Source: Stenotrophomonas sp. SAU14A_NAIMI4_5 (GTDB lineage Bacteria > Pseudomonadota > Gammaproteobacteria > Xanthomonadales > Xanthomonadaceae). Taken from it: 64,000 bases of DNA. Under the pieces are notes generated by a model. It saw only the letters and a list, made by a program, of their open reading frames with translations. It was not told the origin of the DNA and searched no databases. The stretch lies in contig NZ_CP026003.1 of assembly GCF_003086795.1 (NCBI RefSeq), positions 2,376,777-2,440,776 of the forward strand. The letters run 5' to 3'. Shown here in pieces: positions 51,345 to 59,289 of this stretch. How positions within the stretch are numbered: the stretch's first letter is position 1; each line of letters begins with the position of its first letter. The translations under genes were made by a program, and so were the position numbers.

Positions 51345-51865
51345 GGTAGCGCCGGTCCATGCCCGGCGAGCGCAGCGGCACCTGATGGCATTCGCCAGGC
51401 ATGGCCTGGCGCTACCACAGCTGCGTCGATCCCTTCACTACCGTCGCAATGATGATCGGTAGCGCCGGGCCATGCCCGGCGAGCGCAGCGGCACCTGATG
51501 GCATTCGCCAGGCATGGCCTGGCGCTACCACAGCTGCGTCGATCCCTTCACTACCGCCGCAATGATGATCGGTAGCGCCGGGCCAGCCCGGCGAGCGCAG
51601 CGGCACCCGGAGGCCTTCGCCAGGCATGGCCTGGCGCTACCAAGGCTGCGTGGATCCCTTCGCTACCGACGCAAGGACGACTGGTAGCGCCGGGCCACGC
51701 CCGGCGAGCGCAACGGCCCCTGATGACATCCGCCAGGCATGGCCTGGCGCTACCAAGGCTGCGTGGATCCCTTCGCTACCAACGCAATGAGGACCGGTAG
51801 CGCCGGGCCATGCCCGACGAGCGCAGCGGCCCCTGATGGCATCCGCCAGGCATGGCTGGCGCTAC
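51345..51865. repeat. Tandem SMAG array, about 4.6 units of 113 bp
   Basis: GGTAGCGCCGG begins at 51345, 51458, 51571, 51683 and 51796. Each unit has two hairpins (CGCCGGGCCATGCCCGGCG type, and GCCAGGCATGGCCTGGC ending in GCTACC), in inverted orientation with GTAG at the outer edges. A 43-bp spacer containing CTGCGTCGATCCCTTC-like sequence follows. The last unit lacks the spacer. Spacers are conserved, so this is tandem duplication of one SMAG dimer, not CRISPR. From 51866 to 52017 I see only the promoter region of the next gene. Confidence 0.88.
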
Positions 51866-52017
51866 GTTCACGATGCGCTGGCCGCCGCCCCGCCGTGCCT
51901 GCACCCGCACACGGCCCTCACACCGCCCCCGTCCAGCCGGCGCTATGCTCCGCCGGCGCGGGAGGCTGCCGCCCCACACGCAGATCAGCGGTTTCAGCGT
52001 ACCCCAACGAGGATTCC

Positions 52018-52680
52018 ATGATGGCCAAGCTCTTCCCGCATTACGGGCTGCTGGCGTTGTGCAGCCTTGCCCTCCCTGTCGCTGCCGTGGCCCAGGACGC
52101 GTCGATCGGCTTCGGCCAGGACACCACCACCACGCAGTCGTCCAGCAGCAGCTCACAGACCACCGTCACCACCCAGTCGGACACCGGCACCAGCCAGGAT
52201 GGCAGCGACCAGACGCAGGGCGATTCCGACTTCGGCAACATGGGCTCGATGACCACCGAGATCACGACCACCGGCAGTTCGCATTCGGAGTCACGCAGCC
52301 ACGGTTCCGACGTCGAAGTGGATATCGGCCGCCCCGACAACCGCGGTGACGACTGGGGCCGTGACCGCCACCGCGGTGGCCCCCCGATCAACGACAGCGA
52401 TCTGTTCGGCGACTGGACGCTGGGCCAGGAGAACGGCAGCAGCTGCACCATCACCCTGAAGGACAGCCAGTGGTTCGGCGGCTACGGCGCGTGGGTGCCG
52501 GCTGGCTGCCCCGATGGCTTCTTCTCGGTCAACCGCTGGCTGCTGTCAGGCAACCAGCTGCTGCTGACCGACACCAACAACCAGGTCATCGGCCGTTTCC
52601 GCCCGAGCGGTGGCGGACGCTGGTCGGGCCGCCGCGAGTCGGACGGCACCCGCATCTACCTCAACCCCCGACAGCGCTGA
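52018..52680 (+). CDS. AprI/Inh-family metalloprotease inhibitor with extended linker
   Basis: This 220-residue secreted protein has a signal peptide (FPHYGLLALCSLALPVAAVA, cleavage before QDAS). A low-complexity Ser/Thr/Gln/Asp linker follows (about 30-95, TTTTQSSSSSSQTTVTTQSD), then a His/Arg/Gly-rich stretch. The C-terminal 95 residues form an AprI/Inh beta-barrel: DLFGDWTLGQENGSSCTITL, PAGCPDGFFSVNRWLLSG and GRRESDGTRIYLNP. Two cysteines would make the family disulfide. Such proteins protect the periplasm from serralysin-type zinc proteases during export. No protease gene is adjacent. The ATG at 52018 has GAGG 5 nt upstream; 52021 is an equally framed alternative. Confidence 0.82.
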   Translation: MMAKLFPHYGLLALCSLALPVAAVAQDASIGFGQDTTTTQSSSSSSQTTVTTQSDTGTSQDGSDQTQGDSDFGNMGSMTTEITTTGSSHSESRSHGSDVEVDIGRPDNRGDDWGRDRHRGGPPINDSDLFGDWTLGQENGSSCTITLKDSQWFGGYGAWVPAGCPDGFFSVNRWLLSGNQLLLTDTNNQVIGRFRPSGGGRWSGRRESDGTRIYLNPRQR

Positions 52681-52700
52681 GCGGACCGTATACGCGGCGC

Positions 52701-52730
52701 GGACACCCCCCATCGCACCATGGGGTGTCC
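52701..52730. terminator. Terminator-like hairpin after the AprI gene
   Basis: A perfect 9-bp stem GGACACCCC/GGGGTGTCC with a 12-nt loop lies 20 bp after the AprI stop. It contains an in-frame ATG (52720) of the next gene, which argues that translation starts at the following ATG at 52750. Confidence 0.5.
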
Positions 52731-52749
52731 GTTCCACCTGCCCCCTGAC

Positions 52750-53700
52750 ATGGCCGCTCCCACAGGCTCACGCCTGGTCGTATACGCCGCACTGTTCGGC
52801 AACCTTGCCATCGCCATCGCCAAGTTCGTCGCCGCCGGCATTTCCGGCAGTTCGGCCATGCTGAGCGAAGGCGTGCATTCGCTGGTCGATACGCTCAACG
52901 AAGTCCTGCTGCTGTACGGCCTGCACCGTGCCGAGAAGTCGCCCGACACGCTGCATCCGTTCGGCTATGGGCGTGAGCTGTACTTCTGGAGCTTCATCGT
53001 CGCCCTGCTGGTGTTTGCCGCCGGCGCCGGTGTATCGGCCTACGAAGGCATCCAGCACATCCGCCATCCGCAGCCGGCCACGAACCACGCCCTCAGTTAC
53101 ACGGTGCTGGGCGTATCGCTGCTGTTCGAAGGCAGCTCGTGGTACATCGCCCTGCGCGAATTCCGCCGCAGCAAGGGGGCGATGGGCTACTTCGAGGCCT
53201 TCCGGCGCAGCAAGGATCCGTCCACCTTCACCGTGCTGCTGGAAGACAGCGCGGCGCTGCTCGGCCTGGGCTTTGCCCTCGCCGGCCTGCTCGCCGCGCA
53301 GCTGCTGGACATGCCCGTGCTCGACGGGGTGGCCTCCCTGTGCATCGCCGCCGTGCTCGCGGTGACCGCCTTCCTGCTGGCCCGCGAAACCAAGGGCCTG
53401 CTGGTGGGTGAACCGGCGCACCCGGCGGTGGCACAGCGGATCATGGCGGTGGCGGTGACCGATCCCGACCTGCTGCGTGCAAATGGCGTGACCACCATGC
53501 AGATGGGCCCGGAACAGGTGGTCGCCATGCTCAGTGCCGAGTTCGAGGATGACCGCCGGACACCGCAGATTGAGGCCTGCATCACCCGTATCGAGACGGC
53601 GGTCAAGGACGAATTTCCCGAACTGGTGGCATTGTTCGTCAAGCCGCAGACCCCGGAAGTCTTCGCAGCACGGCAGGCCGCCTTGAAGAAACACAGCTGA
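52750..53700 (+). CDS. Cation diffusion facilitator transporter (ZnT9-like group)
   Basis: This 316-residue transporter of the CDF family has six transmembrane helices and exports divalent metal by proton exchange. Helix 2 has the metal-site pattern HSLVD within SGSSAMLSEGVHSLVDTLNE, and PFGYGRELYFWSFI is a family signature. Helix 5 reads VLLEDSAALLG, where most CDF proteins have a His-x3-Asp pair. The Glu-Asp form is that of the SLC30A9/ZnT9-like subgroup. A soluble C-terminal domain (about 215-316) ends KPQTPEVFAAR. Metal specificity cannot be read off. The ATG at 52720 falls within a hairpin, so 52750 is preferred. Confidence 0.88.
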   Translation: MAAPTGSRLVVYAALFGNLAIAIAKFVAAGISGSSAMLSEGVHSLVDTLNEVLLLYGLHRAEKSPDTLHPFGYGRELYFWSFIVALLVFAAGAGVSAYEGIQHIRHPQPATNHALSYTVLGVSLLFEGSSWYIALREFRRSKGAMGYFEAFRRSKDPSTFTVLLEDSAALLGLGFALAGLLAAQLLDMPVLDGVASLCIAAVLAVTAFLLARETKGLLVGEPAHPAVAQRIMAVAVTDPDLLRANGVTTMQMGPEQVVAMLSAEFEDDRRTPQIEACITRIETAVKDEFPELVALFVKPQTPEVFAARQAALKKHS

Positions 53701-53813
53701 GACGCCCTCGGCCGACCTCACGCGGGCATCACCCTGGAACGCGGAATGCTAACAATTACCCCACTAGCGTGGGGCCTGCCCCGCCCTTCCCTGCAGAAGC
53801 CAGCGCGCCAGTT

Positions 53814-55559
53814 ATGGATGAAGCTTTCCGACTTTGCGAGATCGACCGCCTGGGAGTGCTCGACACTCCGTCCGAACCCGTCTTCGATGCGATCGTCGCC
53901 GCCGCCCAGGCCGCCACCGGCATGCCGATGGGGTTGATTTCCATCGTTGCCGAGCACCGGCAATGGTTCAAGGCCAACATCGGCCTGCCGGACACCAGCG
54001 AAACGCCGCGCAACATTTCCTTCTGCACGCATGCCATCGAACGCGATGCGCTGATGGAGATCCCCGATGCGCGCCAGGATCCGCTGTTCGCCGCCAATCC
54101 ACTGGTCACCGGCGGGCCGCGCATCCGCCATTACGCCGGCATCCCGCTGGGTACCGCGCATGGCGCGCGCATTGGCACCCTGTGCCTGCTCGACACCATG
54201 CCCGGCGTGCTGTCGCCCTCGCAGCGCGAACTGATGGTGCACCTGGGCCGGGTCACCACCCAGGTGCTGGAACAGCGCGCCACGCTGCTGCAGAAAGTCG
54301 CCCAGGCGCAGCACCTGCACAGCGACCTCAAACGCAGCGAGGATTTCCTCGAACGCACCAACACCGCCGCCAGGGTCGGCGGCTGGGAACTGGACCTGAC
54401 CAGCAACGAGGTGCGCTGGACCCGCGAAACCAAGCAGATCCATGGCGTGCGCGCCAGCTACCAGCCGACCCTGGACAGCGCCCTCTCGTTCTATCGCGAG
54501 GACAGCCGCGCCATCATCCGGGCCTCGGTGCAGCGTTGCATCGACGCCGGCACGCCGTGGGAAGTGCAGCTGCCGATGTCCACCGCTGACGGCCGCGCGA
54601 TCTGGACGCGCGTGGTCGGCAGCCGCCAGCAGGTCGAGGGGCGGCCACGCCTGGTCGGGGCCATCCAGGACATCACCGAGGAACGCGCCGTGCTGGACGC
54701 ACTGGAGGCCAGCGAAGTGCGCTACCGCCGCCTGTTCCACTACAGCCTGGGCCTGATCTGCACGCACACCCTCGACGGGACAGTCACCTCGGTGAACCCG
54801 GCCGCGGTGCAGTCGCTGGGGTTCCCCGAGAGCCAGATGGTCGGCCGCAGTCTCTGCGACCTGATGCCTGCGGACAAGCGCGATGCCTTCAAGGCCTACC
54901 TGGCGCGGATCGAGAGCAACCACACCGATGCCGGCGTGATCGAGCTGATCGCCGCCGATGGCAGCCGTCGCTACTGGGCCTACAACAACGTCCTCGACAG
55001 CGAGGCACACCCACCCTTCGTGCTCGGCCACGCGCAGGATGTCACCGCGTTGCGACAGCAGGAAGAGCGTCTGCGCGAACTGTCCCAGCGCGACCCGTTG
55101 ACCCTGTGCCACAACCGCCGCTACCTGCACCGTCTGGAACAACTGGAGACCGAATCCTGGGCCTGCGTGGTGTTCGACCTGGACCACTTCAAGCAGGTCA
55201 ACGACACCCAGGGCCACCGTCGCGGCGATGCCATCCTCGTCGAGTTCGCTGCTTTCCTGCGCTCGCCGCTGGGTGCCGGGGAAAGCGAAGTCCGGCTGGG
55301 CGGCGATGAATTCATGGTGGTGCTGATCCAGCCGGCCCGCGAGCGCCTGCAGGCGCTGCTGGACTGGTACGAGCAGAACGCCGGTCTCGCCCCGATCGCG
55401 TTCTCCATGGGCGCGGCCACGCATGCCCGTGGCGAGCTGGTCGCCGACACCATCCATCGCGCCGACAACGGCCTGTACAGCACCCGCGAGCGGGTCCGCC
55501 GGGTCCAGCGCGAGGATGACGCCGTGATGCCGGGGACATCCGCGTCCACATCCGATTGA
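53814..55559 (+). CDS. GAF-PAS-PAS-GGDEF diguanylate cyclase
   Basis: This 581-residue cytosolic protein makes cyclic di-GMP. A GAF domain covers about 10-160 (LCEIDRLGVLDTPSEPVFDA, SFCTHAIERD, YAGIPLGTAHGARIGTLCLL). Two PAS domains follow at about 185-305 and 310-430 (GAIQDITEERAVL, GHAQDVTALRQQEE). The C-terminal GGDEF domain (about 435-570) has an intact active site RLGGDEFMVVL and FDLDHFKQVNDTQGHRRGDA. A possible GTG start at 53769 lies within a CCCCAC-TAGC-GTGGGG hairpin (53759-53774), so I use the ATG at 53814. No EAL domain is present. The signal sensed is unknown. Confidence 0.9.
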   Translation: MDEAFRLCEIDRLGVLDTPSEPVFDAIVAAAQAATGMPMGLISIVAEHRQWFKANIGLPDTSETPRNISFCTHAIERDALMEIPDARQDPLFAANPLVTGGPRIRHYAGIPLGTAHGARIGTLCLLDTMPGVLSPSQRELMVHLGRVTTQVLEQRATLLQKVAQAQHLHSDLKRSEDFLERTNTAARVGGWELDLTSNEVRWTRETKQIHGVRASYQPTLDSALSFYREDSRAIIRASVQRCIDAGTPWEVQLPMSTADGRAIWTRVVGSRQQVEGRPRLVGAIQDITEERAVLDALEASEVRYRRLFHYSLGLICTHTLDGTVTSVNPAAVQSLGFPESQMVGRSLCDLMPADKRDAFKAYLARIESNHTDAGVIELIAADGSRRYWAYNNVLDSEAHPPFVLGHAQDVTALRQQEERLRELSQRDPLTLCHNRRYLHRLEQLETESWACVVFDLDHFKQVNDTQGHRRGDAILVEFAAFLRSPLGAGESEVRLGGDEFMVVLIQPARERLQALLDWYEQNAGLAPIAFSMGAATHARGELVADTIHRADNGLYSTRERVRRVQREDDAVMPGTSASTSD

Positions 55560-55626
55560 GCCTTCCATCACGCCCTGCAGCCAGCGCTGCGGGCACCCTG
55601 TCAGCAGGTTCTACGGAGACAGCGCC

Positions 55627-55926
55627 ATGCCCAATACCGGTCGTTTTTTCGTATTGGCTCTCGATGCAGACAGGGACCCGGCAGGCGCCATCGTGCAGAT
55701 CCGTTCGATGGCACTGCGCTGCGAAGCCTGCGGTGAGGTCACCCGCACCGAAGGTGCACAGATCGCGCGACTGGATGGCGGCACCATCCTCGCCTGCACC
55801 CATTGCGGCGCGACCCAGGCCGTGGCCAATGCGCGGCTGGAGGAGTGCGATCACGTAATGGCCGTCGCCTCGCCGGCCATCGCCGCTACAGGAGGGTTGC
55901 CGCTGCCAGGACGAGGACGTGGCTGA
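55627..55926 (+). CDS. Small zinc-ribbon-like hypothetical protein
   Basis: This is a 99-residue protein with two CxxC pairs (LRCEACGEVTR and LACTHCGATQ) that could bind zinc, and a Gly/Arg-rich end. ACGGAGACAGCGCC precedes the ATG. It starts 67 bp after the diguanylate cyclase and is convergent with the AlkX/YcaQ-like gene. No family is recognised. Confidence 0.6.
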   Translation: MPNTGRFFVLALDADRDPAGAIVQIRSMALRCEACGEVTRTEGAQIARLDGGTILACTHCGATQAVANARLEECDHVMAVASPAIAATGGLPLPGRGRG

Positions 55927-55941
55927 CCGTGGAGGCGCCGC

Positions 55942-57051
55942 TCAGGCGCCGCTGCCTGGCCCGTGCAGGAAGTCGTCCATGCGTTGCAGTTCGTCGTCCA
56001 GCGCCGCGCGGAACGCCGCCTCGCGCGGCGCCTTGCCAGTCACGTAACCCAATGCCGGTTGCAGGCGGCCATCGGGCGCCGTGATGTTGGCCCAGCCGAT
56101 GATCTGGTCGCGCCACAGTAGTGGCAGTGCGTAGTAACCGAAGCGGCGCTTCGCTGCGGGCGTGTAAGCCTCGAACTTGTAGGTCCAGCCCCAGAGCAGT
56201 TCGAAGCGCCGACGATCCCACGCTACCGGATCGAACGGTGCCAGCAGGCGCACCTGCTCATCCACCGCGAAGCGCCGCGAGCGCGGATTCTCTTCCGCCG
56301 GCCAGTACCAGGTCGTCCCTTCGACAACGGCGCTGGCCAGCGTCTGCCGGGCCTCACGCAACGCCTGTTGCAGCGGTGCAGCAAGGTGCGGCGCGCCATA
56401 GCCGAGCAGGCGCACCAGGTAGGTCAGGCTGGCGGCCGGCAGGGGCGCGTACTTGCGCACCACCAGGTCGACCAGGGCGGCGGCACGCTGCGCCTGCGCG
56501 GCCGCGCCGGTGTCTGCCTGCGGGTGGTCGGCCACGCTGTAGATGCGTGTGCCGCTGTCACGCCGCTGCACGCGCAGCATGCCGCGGTAGTGCATACCAT
56601 CAAGCAGATGGGTGCTGGCGTTGCTGGTGCCGCCCCAGTAGTTGGTCACCCGGCCATGCGCGAAGGCCTGGTCCACCTCGCGGGGATGCACGCTGCCACG
56701 CGCCTGCACGAATTCGAGCACCTCGGCCGCCTTGCGGCGGGTCGCCGCATCCCACACCCTCGATGAGACCCGCGGATGCATCAGCGCCAGCAGTTCGCGC
56801 GGCAGAAAGCCATAGTTGACCAGGCAGTCCTCTTCCACCGGCAGGCGCGCGTAGCGTCGTTCCAGATCACCGGCCCGATAGCCCTTGACCCGGTGGCGCA
56901 GGGTCAGATCCTGGGCGCGGGCGGGAGCCCGGATGGGATCGGCCTGGACGAACCCAAGGCGACGGATGGCCGCCAGCAGGGTCGTTGGCCTGAACAGCGT
57001 GCGCGTTACGGCGTAACGGCGCAGATCATCGAGGGTCGGCGTGGCGGGCAT
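55942..57051 (-). CDS. AlkX/YcaQ-like winged-helix DNA glycosylase
   Basis: This 369-residue protein belongs to the HTH_42 (AlkZ/AlkX, formerly YcaQ) family. These are tandem winged-helix DNA glycosylases that unhook interstrand crosslinks and remove bulky or alkylated bases. The catalytic QxD motif is visible as Gln36-Ala37-Asp38 in RRLGFVQADPIRAPARAQDL. Other family segments are LPVEEDCLVNYGFLPRELLA, THLLDGMHYRGMLRVQRRD and the C-terminal FDPVAWDRRRFELLWGWTYK. It is divergent from pip and convergent with the small zinc-ribbon gene. A DNA-repair role follows from the family, with substrate range not predictable. Confidence 0.85.
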   Translation of the reverse strand: MPATPTLDDLRRYAVTRTLFRPTTLLAAIRRLGFVQADPIRAPARAQDLTLRHRVKGYRAGDLERRYARLPVEEDCLVNYGFLPRELLALMHPRVSSRVWDAATRRKAAEVLEFVQARGSVHPREVDQAFAHGRVTNYWGGTSNASTHLLDGMHYRGMLRVQRRDSGTRIYSVADHPQADTGAAAQAQRAAALVDLVVRKYAPLPAASLTYLVRLLGYGAPHLAAPLQQALREARQTLASAVVEGTTWYWPAEENPRSRRFAVDEQVRLLAPFDPVAWDRRRFELLWGWTYKFEAYTPAAKRRFGYYALPLLWRDQIIGWANITAPDGRLQPALGYVTGKAPREAAFRAALDDELQRMDDFLHGPGSGA

Positions 57052-57163
57052 GCCCTATTGTCGGCTATCGCCAAGCGGCCGACCACCGTCACATGGCACG
57101 CGCGATGCGACGCCGTCCGACCGGCACCGCTATGCTTGTCGTTCCTGCTCGTGAGACACCGCC

Positions 57164-58120
57164 ATGCGTACGCTCTTTCCGCCGATCACGCCTTACCGCG
57201 AGCACCGCCTTGCCGTGGATGCGCTGCATACGCTGCATATCGAGGAATGCGGCAACCCGGCGGGCAGCCCCGCCGTGTTCCTGCATGGCGGCCCCGGGGC
57301 CGGCGTCTCGCCCACGCATCGTCGCTTCTTCGACCCGGCGCGCTACCGCATCGTGCTGATCGACCAGCGCGGCTGCGGCCGCTCCACGCCGTTCGGCGAA
57401 CTGCGTGACAACACCACCGCGCACCTGGTGGAGGACATCGAGCGGGTGCGTGAGCACCTCGGCATTGAACGCTGGCTGGTGTTCGGCGGCTCCTGGGGCT
57501 CCACGCTGGCGCTGGCCTACGCACAGGCCCACCCCGAGCGCGCGACCGGCGTGATCGTGCGCGGTGTGTATCTGGGCCGCGCCGAGGAGAACGCCTGGTT
57601 CGCCGAGGCGGACGGCGGCGCCCGCTGGATCTTCCCGGAACGCTGGGCGCGCTACGAGGCGCATATTCCGGAGGACGAGCGTGGCGACCTGATTGCGGCG
57701 TACTGGAAACGGCTGGACAGCGCAGACCCTGCCACGCGCATTGCCGCGGGCCTCGCCTGGCTGGGGTGGGAAGACCACGCCGCCACGCTGGTGCACGATG
57801 TCGATGCGGTCTCCGATGCCGATCCGCTGGATACGCTGGCCAAGGCCCGCATCGAGGCGCACTACTTCCGCCACAACGCATTTCTCGAGCACGGGCAGCT
57901 GCTGCGCGACGTCGATCGCATCCGCCATCTGCCCGCGGTGATCGTGCAGGGGCGCTACGACATCATCTGCCCGGCCCGCAGCGCCTGGGACCTGTCCTGC
58001 GCCTGGCCGGAAGCCCGGCTGGAGATGGTGCTGTCCGGGCACAGCGCCACCGAGCCGGCCACCACCGATGCGCTGGTCCGCGCGACCGACGCGTTCGCGG
58101 ACCGTGCCGCGCGTCCGTAG
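57164..58120 (+). CDS. pip: Prolyl aminopeptidase
   Basis: This 318-residue alpha/beta-hydrolase removes N-terminal proline from peptides (EC 3.4.11.5). The start MRTLFPPITPYREHRLAVD matches Xanthomonas Pip. The oxyanion loop is FLHGGPGAG, the nucleophile lies in VFGGSWGSTLALAYAQAHPE, the acid Asp in IVQGRYDIICP, and the catalytic His in LSGHSATEPA. It is cytosolic and monocistronic. The stop codon TAG (58118-58120) is part of the GTAG that opens the downstream SMAG array, so the array begins inside the gene's last codons. Confidence 0.94.
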   Translation: MRTLFPPITPYREHRLAVDALHTLHIEECGNPAGSPAVFLHGGPGAGVSPTHRRFFDPARYRIVLIDQRGCGRSTPFGELRDNTTAHLVEDIERVREHLGIERWLVFGGSWGSTLALAYAQAHPERATGVIVRGVYLGRAEENAWFAEADGGARWIFPERWARYEAHIPEDERGDLIAAYWKRLDSADPATRIAAGLAWLGWEDHAATLVHDVDAVSDADPLDTLAKARIEAHYFRHNAFLEHGQLLRDVDRIRHLPAVIVQGRYDIICPARSAWDLSCAWPEARLEMVLSGHSATEPATTDALVRATDAFADRAARP

Positions 58121-58696
58121 ATCCACGCCATGCGTGGATGCCGTTCACCACGCATCGCGCGAAAGGCAGCCGAGCATGGCTCGGCTCTACAGGACAGGCG
58201 ACCGACGCGTTCGCGGATGGTTAGTAGATCCACGCCATGCGTGGATGGCGTTCGCCACGCATCGCGCGAAAGGCAGCCGAGCATGGCTCGGCTCTACAAG
58301 ACGGGCGACTGACACCTTTGCGAACGGTTGGTAGATCCACGCCACGCGTGGATGGCGTTGCCCACGCATCGCGCGAAAGGCAGCCGAGCATGGCTCGGCT
58401 CTACAGGACAGGCGACCGACGCGTTCGCGGATGGTTAGCAGATCCACGCCATGCGTGGATGGCGTTCGCCACGCATCGCGCGAAAGGCAGCCGAGCATGG
58501 CTCGGCTCTACAAGACGGGCGACTGACACCTTTGCGAACGGTTGGTAGATTCACGCCACGCGTGGATGGCGTTGCCCACGCATCGCGCGAAAGGCAGCCG
58601 AGCATGGCTCGGCTCTACAGGACAGGCGACTGACACCTTTGCGAACGGTTGGTAGATCCACGCCACGCGTGGATGGCGTTCGCCACGCATCGCGCG
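58117..58696. repeat. Tandem SMAG array, about 5.4 units of 107 bp, fused to the pip end
   Basis: Units begin (G(T/C)AGAT(C/T)CACGCC) at 58117, 58224, 58331, 58438, 58545 and 58652, an exact 107-bp period. Each holds two hairpins, ATCCACgccatgcGTGGAT and AGCCGAGCatgGCTCGGCT, ending in CTAC. Spacers alternate between two types. The type after units 1 and 3 contains 20 bp (GCGACCGACGCGTTCGCGGA at 58198 and 58412) identical to the pip coding end at 58082-58101. From 58697 to 58808 I see only the likely promoter region of the magnesium operon. Confidence 0.9.
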
Positions 58697-58808
58697 CGCC
58701 CCTATACCAACGTATATCCGCGCTTACCCACGGGCATCTAGGCCCGGCGCGGCCGCGCGCGGACAATAGCGCCACCGGCCCACACAGGCCCCACCGATGG
58801 AGACGCTG

Positions 58809-58901
58809 ATGGACCCCGACCCTGCCGGGCGCACCGCGCCCCCGAGTACCGCCGCCTGTTCCCTGCTGGCGCCCATCGCCGGTCCCTGTCCGCACGCGTG
58901 A
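58809..58901 (+). CDS. Putative MgtL-like leader peptide (MDPDP) of the mgtA operon
   Basis: This is a 30-codon ORF starting MDPDPAGRTAPPSTAACSLL, with seven prolines in all. GGAG lies 6 nt before the ATG. E. coli MgtL begins MEPDP, and that acidic-proline start destabilises the translating ribosome when magnesium is low, allowing mgtA to be transcribed. The same residue pattern ahead of an mgtA gene suggests a functional counterpart. An in-frame ATG at 58797 would place four residues in front but lacks a ribosome-binding site. The rest of the peptide differs from MgtL, so the claim rests on the first five residues and the position. Confidence 0.6.
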   Translation: MDPDPAGRTAPPSTAACSLLAPIAGPCPHA

Positions 58902-58936
58902 TGGGGGCCCCGGGCGTCGCCTGCCCGGAGTTTCCC

Positions 58937-59236
58937 ATGTCCTACAAGATCCTCTACATCAGCCTGCGCCGCCTGATTGGTGAGCGCGATGTCGCCGGCC
59001 TGCGCAGCCGCCTGCTGCAGCACGGCCCGGTGCTGTTCGCCCATGCACTGGCGCTCGGTTCACCGCGGGTCGTCGCCGACGCGCTTTCGCTGCTGCCGAT
59101 CAGCGAACGCATCACCGTGCTGCGCCACCTGCCCCACCCTCTGCGCGACGCCATGAAGCCGCTGTGCATCGGCGGCAGCCAGCGCCTGCACCTGCAGCCG
59201 TGGTCGCCGTCCGTGCTGGCCCTGCGCCGCGCCTGA
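58937..59236 (+). CDS. Small hypothetical protein in the magnesium operon
   Basis: This 99-residue basic protein (MSYKILYISLRRLIGERDVA) contains leucine- and arginine-rich helices (LRSRLLQHGPVLFAHALALG, PISERITVLRHLPHPLRDAM) and no membrane segment. GGAG is 8 nt before the ATG. It lies between the putative leader peptide and mgtA, 53 bp before the latter, so it should be co-transcribed with them. I recognise no family. It could be a small regulator of the transporter, analogous in position only to MgtR or MgtS-like proteins. Confidence 0.65.
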   Translation: MSYKILYISLRRLIGERDVAGLRSRLLQHGPVLFAHALALGSPRVVADALSLLPISERITVLRHLPHPLRDAMKPLCIGGSQRLHLQPWSPSVLALRRA

Positions 59237-59289
59237 TTCACGCCACTCCGCGACCCGGCAGCCCGGGTCGGCACTTCCGAGGATGACCC

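Noticed and set aside
51345..51865. CRISPR-like regular array
   Set aside because: Spacers are conserved between units, repeats are inverted hairpins with GTAG edges, and no cas genes are present, so this is a tandem SMAG array.
52720..52749. Upstream ATG start for the CDF transporter
   Set aside because: It lies inside the terminator-like hairpin 52701-52730 and adds ten residues not typical of the family.
58117..58696. Short ORFs of about 60-100 codons on both strands within the repeat array
   Set aside because: The same frames recur every 107 or 214 bp because the DNA is repeated; no ribosome-binding sites or conserved protein features.
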